From: an uncultured Bacteroidales bacterium
GTDB lineage: Bacteria > Bacteroidota > Bacteroidia > Bacteroidales > WCHB1-69
Direction: 5' to 3'
Length of the DNA stretch: 23,198 bases
Assembly: GCA_946407715.1 (NCBI GenBank)
Contig: CAMJPH010000035.1
Span: 1-23,198, forward strand
Below, in pieces: positions 1-7,094 of this stretch. Position 1 is the stretch's first letter, and each line of letters starts with the position of its first letter. The position numbers and the translations under genes are program-made. The notes beneath the pieces are model-generated. The model was not told the origin of the DNA. It saw nothing but the letters and a program-made list of their open reading frames with translations, and did no database searches.

Positions 1-64
1 CAAATATCTCCGACATCCCCGACCGATAAAATTTACTTTTTAAAGCGGATTCAATTTATTATTG

Positions 65-118
65 TCAAGGTCTAAGTCTAAGTTTAAGTCTAAGTCTAAG
101 TCTAAGTCAAGGTCTAAG
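65..118. repeat. Hexamer tandem array (TCTAAG)n
   Basis: Nine consecutive hexamers are visible: six TCTAAG, one TTTAAG and two degenerate TCAAGG. Read on the minus strand the unit is CTTAGA, which is the same ACTTAR word family as the array at 16527-16574. The array lies about 110 bp upstream of the promoter of the first gene, in sequence with no convincing ORF. Its function is unknown; slippage-prone length variation is an inference. Confidence 0.85.
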
Positions 119-228
119 TCCATGTAACAAAATCCCCTCTTTTTGCGACAGAGCCCAATACAGAGAAAAATGCAAAAAACACTTTGTTTTGTTGTTCGCA
201 AATTTATCTGTTATGTTTAATAAAAATG

Positions 229-236
229 TATTTTTG
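229..236 (+). promoter_or_regulatory. Bacteroidota -7 promoter element of the surface protein gene
   Basis: TATTTTTG followed by CACC matches the Bacteroidota -7 consensus TAnnTTTG. It sits 33 bp before the ATG at 270. That argues against the upstream in-frame ATG at 189, which would precede the promoter. Confidence 0.7.
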
Positions 237-269
237 CACCTTGATAGGTTGGTTTTAATCATTACTCTT

Positions 270-2459
270 ATGCGAAAGAATATATTCTTTTTACTCATAT
301 TAGCGGTAATACAGGTGACGTTGTTTGGCCAGAACAACAATGTCACCGTTCAATCACTTATGGGCACTCACGTTGACACCATTCTCAAGTATCATTTGGC
401 TGGCGAGGGTGTCGAGCTTTCCAACGGGAGGTTCAACAACGCACCCGGAAACGTCACTTCCAACCAGATCGGGACGTTCAACCGCAACAACTACACGCAG
501 TTCCCTTTTGCCACAGGTTTGGTAATGACCACCGGAGCCGTCTCTGTTGCAGCCGGTCCCAACAATACAACTAATGCGTCAAATCCTACAGGCAACTACA
601 CAGACGCCACTTTGCAACAATACGCCACAAGTTCTTTGCAAAACTGCGCCGCCTTGGATTTTGATTTCCTCGCATACGCTGATACCTTTGCATTTAATTA
701 TGTCTTTGGTTCTGAGGAATATCCGAATTTCGTATGTGCAACTTACAATGATATATTCATCTTTCTTCTGACCGGTCCGGATCCCGTCACAGGTGTCACG
801 ACCACCAGAAACGTGGCTGTCATTCCGGGAACAGTCACCGCCGCCAACCCGCAGGGATTGCCCGTCTCCATCAACACGGTCAACGGTGGAACCAGTGGCG
901 GTACTGCTTCGAACTGCTATAACGGAACCTACTCTGCCTACTATGTCTCCAATCCGACGAACAGCAACGGCGTGCAATACAACGGAAGGACCGTCCAACT
1001 GAGTGCCGAAAGCAAAATTCTGGCCTGCGAGACCTATCACATGCACTTGGCCATTGGCAACGGTGTTGACAACCTTTACGATTCAGGGGTGTTCCTTGAA
1101 GGAAAGAGCTTCCAGAGTTCCGTGCAAACTCACCTTATGATGCGGGATGCGTATTGCCTGCATGAGAACATTGTCTTCGACTACATTTCCGATGAAGTGG
1201 ACACCGTGTATGTGGTGACGCCCCGAGGCGACACCCTTTGGACCGAACCGTTCACCCTGTACGATGCGGACATCAGCGACAGCGGTCTTTATTTCCTCTA
1301 CGCGCACAGTGCGCTCCCGTGTGTGGATTTGTGGACACACGACAGCCTGTTCATTTCCGTCATCAACACGTTCAAGCCCAATTTGGGAGAAGACCAGTGG
1401 CTTTGTACCGGTGAAGTAGCGACAATCCAATCCGGCTACGACACCGAAGCCACCGGACTGCATTGGAACACGGGCGAAACAACCAGCTCCATCTCTGCTA
1501 TCACCTCCGGGGACTATATTCTGGACGTGGAAGTGTTGAATCCGGCCACGAACACATATTGCCGGAGCGCCGACACGGTACACGTCACGTTTTGGCCTTT
1601 GCCACGACCCGATTTTGAAGCCGATGTCGTCTCTGGTTGCACACCCGTTGTCTCCCGCTTCACCAACCTCACTGATTTCGACTCCGACTCTATCTCCTGC
1701 AAATGGACTTTCTTTGACGAGAATTTCAACGTGGTTGACTACTCTTCCGAGATGAGTCCGGTAATCCACTTTAATTCCTCCGGTCTTTTTTCCGTGAAAC
1801 TCGTCATCACCACCACCGAGGGCTGCCAGGACTCCATCATCAAATGGAACTACATCTCCACGGCACCCCAGCCTGTTGTGGACTTTGCCGCCACCCCGGA
1901 AATCAGCACGATGAGTGAGACCAACGGTGAAGTCAGCTTCATGGCATTTCTTTCCAACAACGTGTTGGAAAACCCCACTAATCTTTTGGTCTGGAATTTC
2001 GGCGACGGGGAGGAAACGCAGAATGAAACCACCACTTCCCACACCTACTCATCATGGGGCGACTACGTGGTCACCCTTACCCTGAGCACCGATGCAGGTT
2101 GCGGCGACACCATCAACCACACCATTGTGATTGAAGACAACCTGATTTTCCCGAACGTCATCACTCCCAACGGCGACGGCATCAATGACGTGTGGGCGAT
2201 TGAAAACCTCAACACGGATATCAATCCGGAAGATCCCGATGAATACCGCCACAACGAGCTTCGCATCAGCGACCGCTGGGGCAAGGTGGTCTTCAAAGCC
2301 AAAAATTACGACACTTGGGCCAAAGACGGCCAAATCAATGTAGGATCCAATCCATTTTCAGGGGAGAACCTTCCCGATGGCACCTACTACTATACATTCA
2401 GCTACAAAGGAAAAGCCAAAACCACACAATGGCACGGATCCATCACTATCATCCGGTAG
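270..2459 (+). CDS. Secreted choice-of-anchor L / PKD protein with T9SS type B sorting domain
   Basis: A 729-residue secreted protein. The start at 270 is chosen because it begins a clear signal peptide (MRKNIFFLLILAVIQVTLFG, residues 1-20) and follows the promoter at 229; the in-frame ATG at 189 does not. Residues about 25-280 match the choice-of-anchor L domain, with a GSEEYPNF motif and an ACETYHMHLAIGNG-type closing strand. Two PKD/Ig-like modules follow, at about 446-535 and 536-620, the second with WNFGDGE and THSY-like strands. Residues about 622-729 are a CHU_C / gliding-motility C-terminal domain (FPNVITPNGDGIND, ISDRWGKVVF, LPDGTYYYTF), the type B signal for export and anchoring by the type IX secretion system. 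The protein should therefore cross the inner membrane by Sec and the outer membrane by T9SS, ending at the cell surface or secreted. Adhesion or polymer binding is likely but not shown. Family assignment is firm; ligand unknown. Confidence 0.93.
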   Translation: MRKNIFFLLILAVIQVTLFGQNNNVTVQSLMGTHVDTILKYHLAGEGVELSNGRFNNAPGNVTSNQIGTFNRNNYTQFPFATGLVMTTGAVSVAAGPNNTTNASNPTGNYTDATLQQYATSSLQNCAALDFDFLAYADTFAFNYVFGSEEYPNFVCATYNDIFIFLLTGPDPVTGVTTTRNVAVIPGTVTAANPQGLPVSINTVNGGTSGGTASNCYNGTYSAYYVSNPTNSNGVQYNGRTVQLSAESKILACETYHMHLAIGNGVDNLYDSGVFLEGKSFQSSVQTHLMMRDAYCLHENIVFDYISDEVDTVYVVTPRGDTLWTEPFTLYDADISDSGLYFLYAHSALPCVDLWTHDSLFISVINTFKPNLGEDQWLCTGEVATIQSGYDTEATGLHWNTGETTSSISAITSGDYILDVEVLNPATNTYCRSADTVHVTFWPLPRPDFEADVVSGCTPVVSRFTNLTDFDSDSISCKWTFFDENFNVVDYSSEMSPVIHFNSSGLFSVKLVITTTEGCQDSIIKWNYISTAPQPVVDFAATPEISTMSETNGEVSFMAFLSNNVLENPTNLLVWNFGDGEETQNETTTSHTYSSWGDYVVTLTLSTDAGCGDTINHTIVIEDNLIFPNVITPNGDGINDVWAIENLNTDINPEDPDEYRHNELRISDRWGKVVFKAKNYDTWAKDGQINVGSNPFSGENLPDGTYYYTFSYKGKAKTTQWHGSITIIR

Positions 2460-2492
2460 TTATTTGTTGGCTATTGCATTAGCTGCTAACCT

Positions 2493-2518
2493 TTATTATG
2501 TCAAATTATTATGTCAAA
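2493..2518. repeat. Perfect 13-bp tandem duplication
   Basis: TTATTATGTCAAA occurs twice back to back (2493-2505 and 2506-2518) in the short gap before the gene at 2541. No clear TAnnTTTG element is seen in this gap. The duplication may be recent or may be an operator-like direct repeat; nothing in the sequence decides this. Confidence 0.8.
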
Positions 2519-2540
2519 GTACAAATTAATATAAGAAACA

Positions 2541-3428
2541 ATGAAAAGTCTGAAAATCATCAAGAAAGAGTACCAGCGGGTCGGTTATGACGCGCAAGAC
2601 ATTGAACCAGTGGAATATACAGAAGGTTATGCTGAATATGATGACCAGGGACATATCACCAGAGAGGAACGCTACGAACCCGACGGTACTCTCAACACGC
2701 TGACTGTCAATACATACGACAACAACGAGCTGGTGCAGACCGAACAGTACGACGTGGATGACATTCTGCTGCAAAAGACGGTGAACAAATATGATGATAA
2801 AAAGCGATTGGTGGCTCAGTCGAACTACTACGGCGACGCCTCCGAGGAATATGTCACCAAATACTACTATGATGACAATGACAACGTGGTGAAACAGGAG
2901 GTTTACGTGAACGGCGAACTTGACTACGTGGAAAAAACCACCACCTACGTGGACGGCCGCCCCGACACGGTGACAGAAAACGATGACTACGGCAAACCAA
3001 TGTATATCCATCATTATCAATACGATGAGAAAGGTCAAGTATCCGTTTATGTTCGCGACGAGGTGCAGAACAACGACCGTCGGACCTACGAGTTCTCTTA
3101 CAACGACAATGGTGACCGCGTGAAAGACCTCGTTTACGATTACGATATGACACTGATTGCCAAGGTTACCCGCACTTTTGACGAACAAAACCGCCAGACC
3201 GAGATAGTGGAGGAGGATCTGGACTCCTACCGTCGCATCATCATGGCGTATGACGGAGACAAGGTAGTGAAGAACACGATGTACAACAAAGCGGGTGAAA
3301 TCACCGGTTGGGCAGAGTATGAATACGCCGACGACGGCCGCCAAAGCATGGCCCGTGAGTTCATCCACGACGAAGTAGAGCCGGAAAACTTCAGATTACT
3401 ACGGGAAACGTTCTACGAACGGGGATAA
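2541..3428 (+). CDS. Acidic YD-repeat-like protein of unknown function
   Basis: 295 residues with no signal peptide or membrane segment, strongly acidic and rich in Tyr and Asp. It is built from recurrent strand-turn units of roughly 20-24 residues, such as YDNNELVQTEQYD, YDDNDNVVKQEVY, YNDNGDRVKDLVYD and YADDGRQSMAREF. These resemble YD/RHS-type or antiparallel beta-hairpin repeats but lack an RHS core or a toxin tip. It ends only 31 bp before ispD on the same strand, so the two are probably co-transcribed, although no functional link to isoprenoid synthesis is evident. The antisense strand is also open for 280 codons, a by-product of the skewed codon composition. I do not recognise a named family; a cytoplasmic beta-repeat scaffold is the most I would infer. 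Confidence 0.8.
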   Translation: MKSLKIIKKEYQRVGYDAQDIEPVEYTEGYAEYDDQGHITREERYEPDGTLNTLTVNTYDNNELVQTEQYDVDDILLQKTVNKYDDKKRLVAQSNYYGDASEEYVTKYYYDDNDNVVKQEVYVNGELDYVEKTTTYVDGRPDTVTENDDYGKPMYIHHYQYDEKGQVSVYVRDEVQNNDRRTYEFSYNDNGDRVKDLVYDYDMTLIAKVTRTFDEQNRQTEIVEEDLDSYRRIIMAYDGDKVVKNTMYNKAGEITGWAEYEYADDGRQSMAREFIHDEVEPENFRLLRETFYERG

Positions 3429-3459
3429 TGGTGAGTTTCATATCGAACAACAAAACGGT

Positions 3460-4188
3460 ATGAGAAATGACAACAACCAGAGTATGAACATTGCGGTGGT
3501 GTTGGCGGGCGGTTCCGGACAGCGTTTCGGAGCGGATTTGCCCAAACAGTTTCTTCCGATAGCGGGTAAGACCGTGATAGAACACAGCGTTTCCGCGTTT
3601 GAACAGTGCATCTCCATTGATGAGATTGCCATAGTGATGCACGCCGACTATCTTCCCATGATGCAGGACATCATCAATAAAAACGGATGGAAGAAAGTGC
3701 GAAAACTGTTACCCGGCGGGGCGGAACGGCACTACTCCACCCTATCGGCCATCAGCACCTACGAAAACACTTCCGACACCAATCTGATTTTCCACGATGC
3801 CGCACGACCTGCTGTCAGCCAACGTATCATCAACGACACCGTTACCGCCTTGCAGACCCATCCGGCGGTGGCAGTGGCCGTTCCAACCACAGATACTATC
3901 TTCGAGGTGACGGAAGACGGCGGTTTCATCACCGGCATTCCCATCCGCAGACAGTTGCGCTGCGCCCAGACCCCGCAAGCCTTCCACATCAACGTGATTC
4001 GCGAAGCCTACCGCAAAGCCCTGCTCGACCCGCACTTCACCAGCACCGACGACTGCGGCGTACTCCACAAATACTGTCCCGAAATTCCCATCTTCATTGT
4101 CCCCGGCGACCCTTCCAACCTCAAACTCACCTACCCCGGCGATTCCGCGATGCTCGAACGCATCCTTAAGCCAAAGGCCAATAGCTAA
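3460..4188 (+). CDS. ispD: 2-C-methyl-D-erythritol 4-phosphate cytidylyltransferase
   Basis: IspD joins CTP and methylerythritol phosphate to give CDP-methylerythritol in the non-mevalonate isoprenoid pathway, in the cytoplasm. The N-terminal nucleotide-binding loop is clear (VLAGGSGQRFGADLPKQF, including the conserved Arg and Lys). So are the metal/substrate motifs FHDAARPAV, the TTDTIFEV strand, RRQLRCAQTPQAF and TDDCGVL. Length 242 matches the family (about 230-240). A start at the in-frame ATG 3484 would give MNIAVVLAGG and 234 residues, closer to typical homologues; the ATG at 3460 is kept because nothing excludes it. The last codons and the stop (KANS*) are built from a repeated AGCTAAAAGC word that continues past the gene. 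Identification is firm. Confidence 0.95.
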   Translation: MRNDNNQSMNIAVVLAGGSGQRFGADLPKQFLPIAGKTVIEHSVSAFEQCISIDEIAIVMHADYLPMMQDIINKNGWKKVRKLLPGGAERHYSTLSAISTYENTSDTNLIFHDAARPAVSQRIINDTVTALQTHPAVAVAVPTTDTIFEVTEDGGFITGIPIRRQLRCAQTPQAFHINVIREAYRKALLDPHFTSTDDCGVLHKYCPEIPIFIVPGDPSNLKLTYPGDSAMLERILKPKANS

Positions 4189-4204
4189 AAGCTAAAAGCC
4201 AATA
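4174..4204. repeat. AGCTAAAAGC word repeat spanning the ispD stop
   Basis: GGCCAATAGCTAAAAGC is followed by a second CTAAAAGCCAATA, giving a short tandem repeat that includes the ispD TAA. The same words (GCCAAAAGCTAATAGCC) appear at 8922-8940, where they overlap the stop codon of the glycosyltransferase gene. These are probably dispersed intergenic repeats of one family. Confidence 0.6.
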
Positions 4205-4219
4205 TTTACGTAAAAAGCG

Positions 4220-4227
4220 TATTTTTG
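4220..4227 (+). promoter_or_regulatory. -7 promoter element immediately before dnaG
   Basis: TATTTTTG matches TAnnTTTG. Only five bases (CCGCA) separate it from the dnaG ATG at 4233, so the transcript start predicted from known Bacteroidota promoters falls at or within a few bases of the start codon. This implies a leaderless or near-leaderless mRNA, unless dnaG is read mainly from the ispD transcript. Confidence 0.7.
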
Positions 4228-4232
4228 CCGCA

Positions 4233-6257
4233 ATGATTAAACAGAAATCCATAGACAGTGTGATGGCCGCCGTCCGTATTGAGGAGGTGGTCGGTGATTT
4301 TGTCTCCTTGCGCAAACAGGGTCAGGATTTTGTGGGTATCTGTCCTTTTCATGACGACAAAAATCCATCGTTGCATGTGAGCCCGCGCTTAGGCATCTAC
4401 AAGTGCTTCGTGTGCGATGCAGCGGGAAACCCCGTCAAATTCTTGATGGAACATGAGAAGATGACCTATCCCGAAGCCATTGAATATCTGGCAAAAAAAT
4501 ACGGCATCCCGTTGGAGTATGAGCGCAACGAGAGCGATGAGGAACGGCAACAGCGTAGTTTGCGCGAAAGTTTACTAATAGTCAACGAGTTCGCCCAAAA
4601 ATATTTTATGGAACAGCTGCGCAACACCGAGGAGGGCAGACTCATGGGCATGGCCTATCTGAAGGAGCGCGGTTTCAAGGACGACACTATTGACAAGTTC
4701 GGGCTCGGCTACTGTCCCGACGGCTGGGACAATTTCACGAAAGCAGCTCTCGCGAAAGGATACAAGGAGGAATACCTGACAGAATTGGGTCTGACGGGCA
4801 AGTCGCAGACCGGCAAGCTGTACGACATCTACCGTGGGCGTGTGATTTTCCCCATCCACAACGATGCCGGCAAAATCATCGGTTTCGGCGGACGTATTTT
4901 GAAGAAAGACGGCAAAGACCCGCGAAAGTACGTCAACTCCCGCGAAAACACAATTTACCACAAGAGTGACACGCTCTACGGCATCTATTTCGCCAAAAAC
5001 GCCATCCACAAACAGCAAAACGTCTATTTGGTGGAGGGTTACACCGATGTAATCTCGATGCATGAATCGGGAGTTGAGAACGTGGTGGCCTCCTCCGGAA
5101 CTTCGCTCACGCAAGGCCAGATCCGCATGATTACCAAGCGCACCCAAAACATTACGGTGCTCTACGACGGTGACATGGCGGGCATCAAAGCTTCCATGCG
5201 CGGCATCGACATGCTGTTAGAGCAGGGACTCAAAATACGCGTGTGTCTTTTACCCGATGGTGAAGATCCGGATTCATTCGCCAAAAAGCATAGAGACAGC
5301 GAGTTACAGGATTATCTCGCTTCCGAATCCAAAGATTTTCTGCTCTTCAAGGCGGATATCTTGTCGAAAGAGGCGGGCAACGACCCCATCAAGCGTGCTT
5401 CCATGGTGAACGAGATTCTGAAATCCATCAGCTGTGTGAAGGACAACATCGAGCGGGCGTTTTACGTGAAAGAGTGCGCAAAACTGTTCGATCTGTCGGA
5501 AAACGACCTCAATATGAATTTGCGCCGTTTTGTGTGGGAGAAAACGAAAGAGCAGAGCCGGATAGCACAGCAACAACAGCAGCAAGGGCAGCAGCAAGGC
5601 ATTACCATTCCCGCCACGGCAGATCAGCCAGAAACTCCCGACCTCATCGAAACAAAAAAACACCCTGATTTCTCACAACAGACAGATCTACTGTATGAGG
5701 CGGAAAAAGATTTGATACTGTTGATGCTAAACTACGGAAACTATGTGATTTACGAAGCCGGACAAAACGAGGGGGAACAAACGAAAGAGTTGCGTGTCGA
5801 TCAGTATGTCTGTGATGAAATGTTGAAAGAGGACATTCGTTTCCATTATCCTTTGTTGGAGAAAATCTTCAACCAATATGTGGATTGGGCATCGTATATC
5901 GGCAATCAGGACCAGATTATCCGCAATTTCACATTGTCGGACAACCCGCAAATCAGCGAGTTTGTGATTCGGAACATTCCAGTGGAACCCAGATTCAGCG
6001 ACCGATGGAAAGAGAAATTCGACATCCACACACACACCACGCGCAACAATCTCCGTGTGTTACAAAATCAAGTGCAGAATATTTTGCTCACCTTAAAGCT
6101 GAGGGTTTTGGAGAAAGATGCTACAATAATAAACAAGATTTTGGAAGACAAAGAGTTAGAAGAAGAAGACATGATTCTTGCTTTGGAACATTTGAAAAAA
6201 ATCAACCAACTGAAGAAAGTCATCTCCCAGCGTCTGAATCGTGTAGTGAGCCGGTAA
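4233..6257 (+). CDS. dnaG: DNA primase
   Basis: DnaG synthesises RNA primers for chromosome replication and works with the DnaB helicase. The CHC2 zinc finger is intact (Cys37, His40, Cys58, Cys61). It is followed by the RNA-polymerase core (KDGKDPRKYVNS region) and a TOPRIM domain with the acidic motif VEGYTDVI (Glu268) and LYDGDMAGIKA (DGD at about 312). A glutamine-rich linker at about 446-457 leads to a C-terminal helicase-binding region ending INQLKKVISQRL. At 674 residues it is longer than E. coli DnaG (581), mostly through the linker and C-terminal part. The Q-rich linker is encoded by CAA/CAG runs that could vary in length. It has its own promoter five bases before the ATG and follows ispD by 44 bp. 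Identification is certain. Confidence 0.97.
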   Translation: MIKQKSIDSVMAAVRIEEVVGDFVSLRKQGQDFVGICPFHDDKNPSLHVSPRLGIYKCFVCDAAGNPVKFLMEHEKMTYPEAIEYLAKKYGIPLEYERNESDEERQQRSLRESLLIVNEFAQKYFMEQLRNTEEGRLMGMAYLKERGFKDDTIDKFGLGYCPDGWDNFTKAALAKGYKEEYLTELGLTGKSQTGKLYDIYRGRVIFPIHNDAGKIIGFGGRILKKDGKDPRKYVNSRENTIYHKSDTLYGIYFAKNAIHKQQNVYLVEGYTDVISMHESGVENVVASSGTSLTQGQIRMITKRTQNITVLYDGDMAGIKASMRGIDMLLEQGLKIRVCLLPDGEDPDSFAKKHRDSELQDYLASESKDFLLFKADILSKEAGNDPIKRASMVNEILKSISCVKDNIERAFYVKECAKLFDLSENDLNMNLRRFVWEKTKEQSRIAQQQQQQGQQQGITIPATADQPETPDLIETKKHPDFSQQTDLLYEAEKDLILLMLNYGNYVIYEAGQNEGEQTKELRVDQYVCDEMLKEDIRFHYPLLEKIFNQYVDWASYIGNQDQIIRNFTLSDNPQISEFVIRNIPVEPRFSDRWKEKFDIHTHTTRNNLRVLQNQVQNILLTLKLRVLEKDATIINKILEDKELEEEDMILALEHLKKINQLKKVISQRLNRVVSR

Positions 6258-6335
6258 ATTGGCTAATTGAACGATTTTTTGAGCACATGTATCTATAGCA
6301 ACAATTCATCCATCCGCGTGTATTCGTAATTTGTG

Positions 6336-6343
6336 TACATTTG
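6336..6343 (+). promoter_or_regulatory. -7 promoter element of gldFG
   Basis: TACATTTG fits TAnnTTTG, with 19 bases to the ATG at 6363. It shows that the longer in-frame GTG-initiated reading from 6333 cannot be the normal start, because the promoter would lie inside it. Confidence 0.65.
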
Positions 6344-6362
6344 CCAAATTTTTTTGATAAGT

Positions 6363-7094
6363 ATGTTTAGTCTGTATATCAAAGAATTAAAGGCATTTTT
6401 AAGTTCCATTATCGGTTACATTTTCATCGGAGTGTTCCTAATTGTCTCCGGTTTGTTTATATGGGTTTTCCCGAACGTGAACAATGTGTTGGAATCAGGG
6501 TTGGCAGATTTGCAGGGACTTTTCAACCTTTCGCAGTTTCTGTTCCTCTTTTTGGTGCCAGCCATCACGATGCGCTCTTTCGCGGAGGAGAAACGCACGG
6601 GCACCATGGATTTCCTGCTTACCCTCCCCTTAACAGACATGCAAATCGTGTGGGCGAAGTTCCTCGCCTGCCTCACGCTACTGGTCATTGCCCTCCTGCC
6701 AACATTAGTTTATGTGATAACGGTCTATTGGATAGGCAATCCCGTAGGGAACCTGGACATGGGCAGCACCTGGGGCTCTTACCTCGGTCTGCTTTTTCTC
6801 GGCGCTTCCTTTATCGCCATCGGTCTTTTTTCCTCCAGCCTCACCAACAACCAAATCGTGGCATTCATCATTGCCGCACTGCTTTGCTTTATACTCTCTT
6901 TCGCATTTGCGTTTATCTACTCGTTCGAGGCACTCGGAAATTTCGGCTACTATTTGAAGACCTTGGGCATTGAACATCATTATGCTTCTATCAGTCAGGG
7001 CGTTATCGACACCCGTGATGTTTTCTACTTCTGTAGTGTCATTTTCATTTTTCTTTATGCCACCCGTTTGGTTTTATTGAGTCGTAAATGGTAA
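6363..7094 (+). CDS. gldF: GldF, permease of gliding-motility ABC transporter
   Basis: A 243-residue ABC-2 type inner-membrane permease. About six hydrophobic segments are visible, beginning IIGYIFIGVFLIVSGLFIWVF (about 14-34) and ending VIFIFLYATRLVLL. The conserved coupling segment is AITMRSFAEEKRTGTMDFLLTLPL (about 69-92), typical of GldF-like and YhfE-like ABC-2 permeases. With GldG, and a GldA ATPase normally encoded elsewhere, it forms a transporter required for gliding and for T9SS-related functions in Flavobacteriia; its substrate is not known. Many non-gliding Bacteroidales keep gldF/gldG. The start is set at 6363 because the promoter lies at 6336. It overlaps gldG by 7 bp, a typical two-gene operon. 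Confidence 0.92.
   Translation: MFSLYIKELKAFLSSIIGYIFIGVFLIVSGLFIWVFPNVNNVLESGLADLQGLFNLSQFLFLFLVPAITMRSFAEEKRTGTMDFLLTLPLTDMQIVWAKFLACLTLLVIALLPTLVYVITVYWIGNPVGNLDMGSTWGSYLGLLFLGASFIAIGLFSSSLTNNQIVAFIIAALLCFILSFAFAFIYSFEALGNFGYYLKTLGIEHHYASISQGVIDTRDVFYFCSVIFIFLYATRLVLLSRKW

Noticed and set aside
65..118. Possible telomere-like or origin repeat
   Set aside because: The array is short, partly degenerate, and not accompanied by DnaA boxes or replication genes; dnaG alone does not mark an origin.
1083..2042. 319-codon minus-strand frame inside the surface protein gene
   Set aside because: The sense strand has clear domains across the whole interval; the antisense frame has no family features.
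2526..3368. 280-codon minus-strand frame opposite the YD-repeat gene
   Set aside because: It mirrors the Asp/Tyr-rich codons of the sense gene as Val/Ile/His runs; there is no promoter, and the sense frame fits the operon with ispD.
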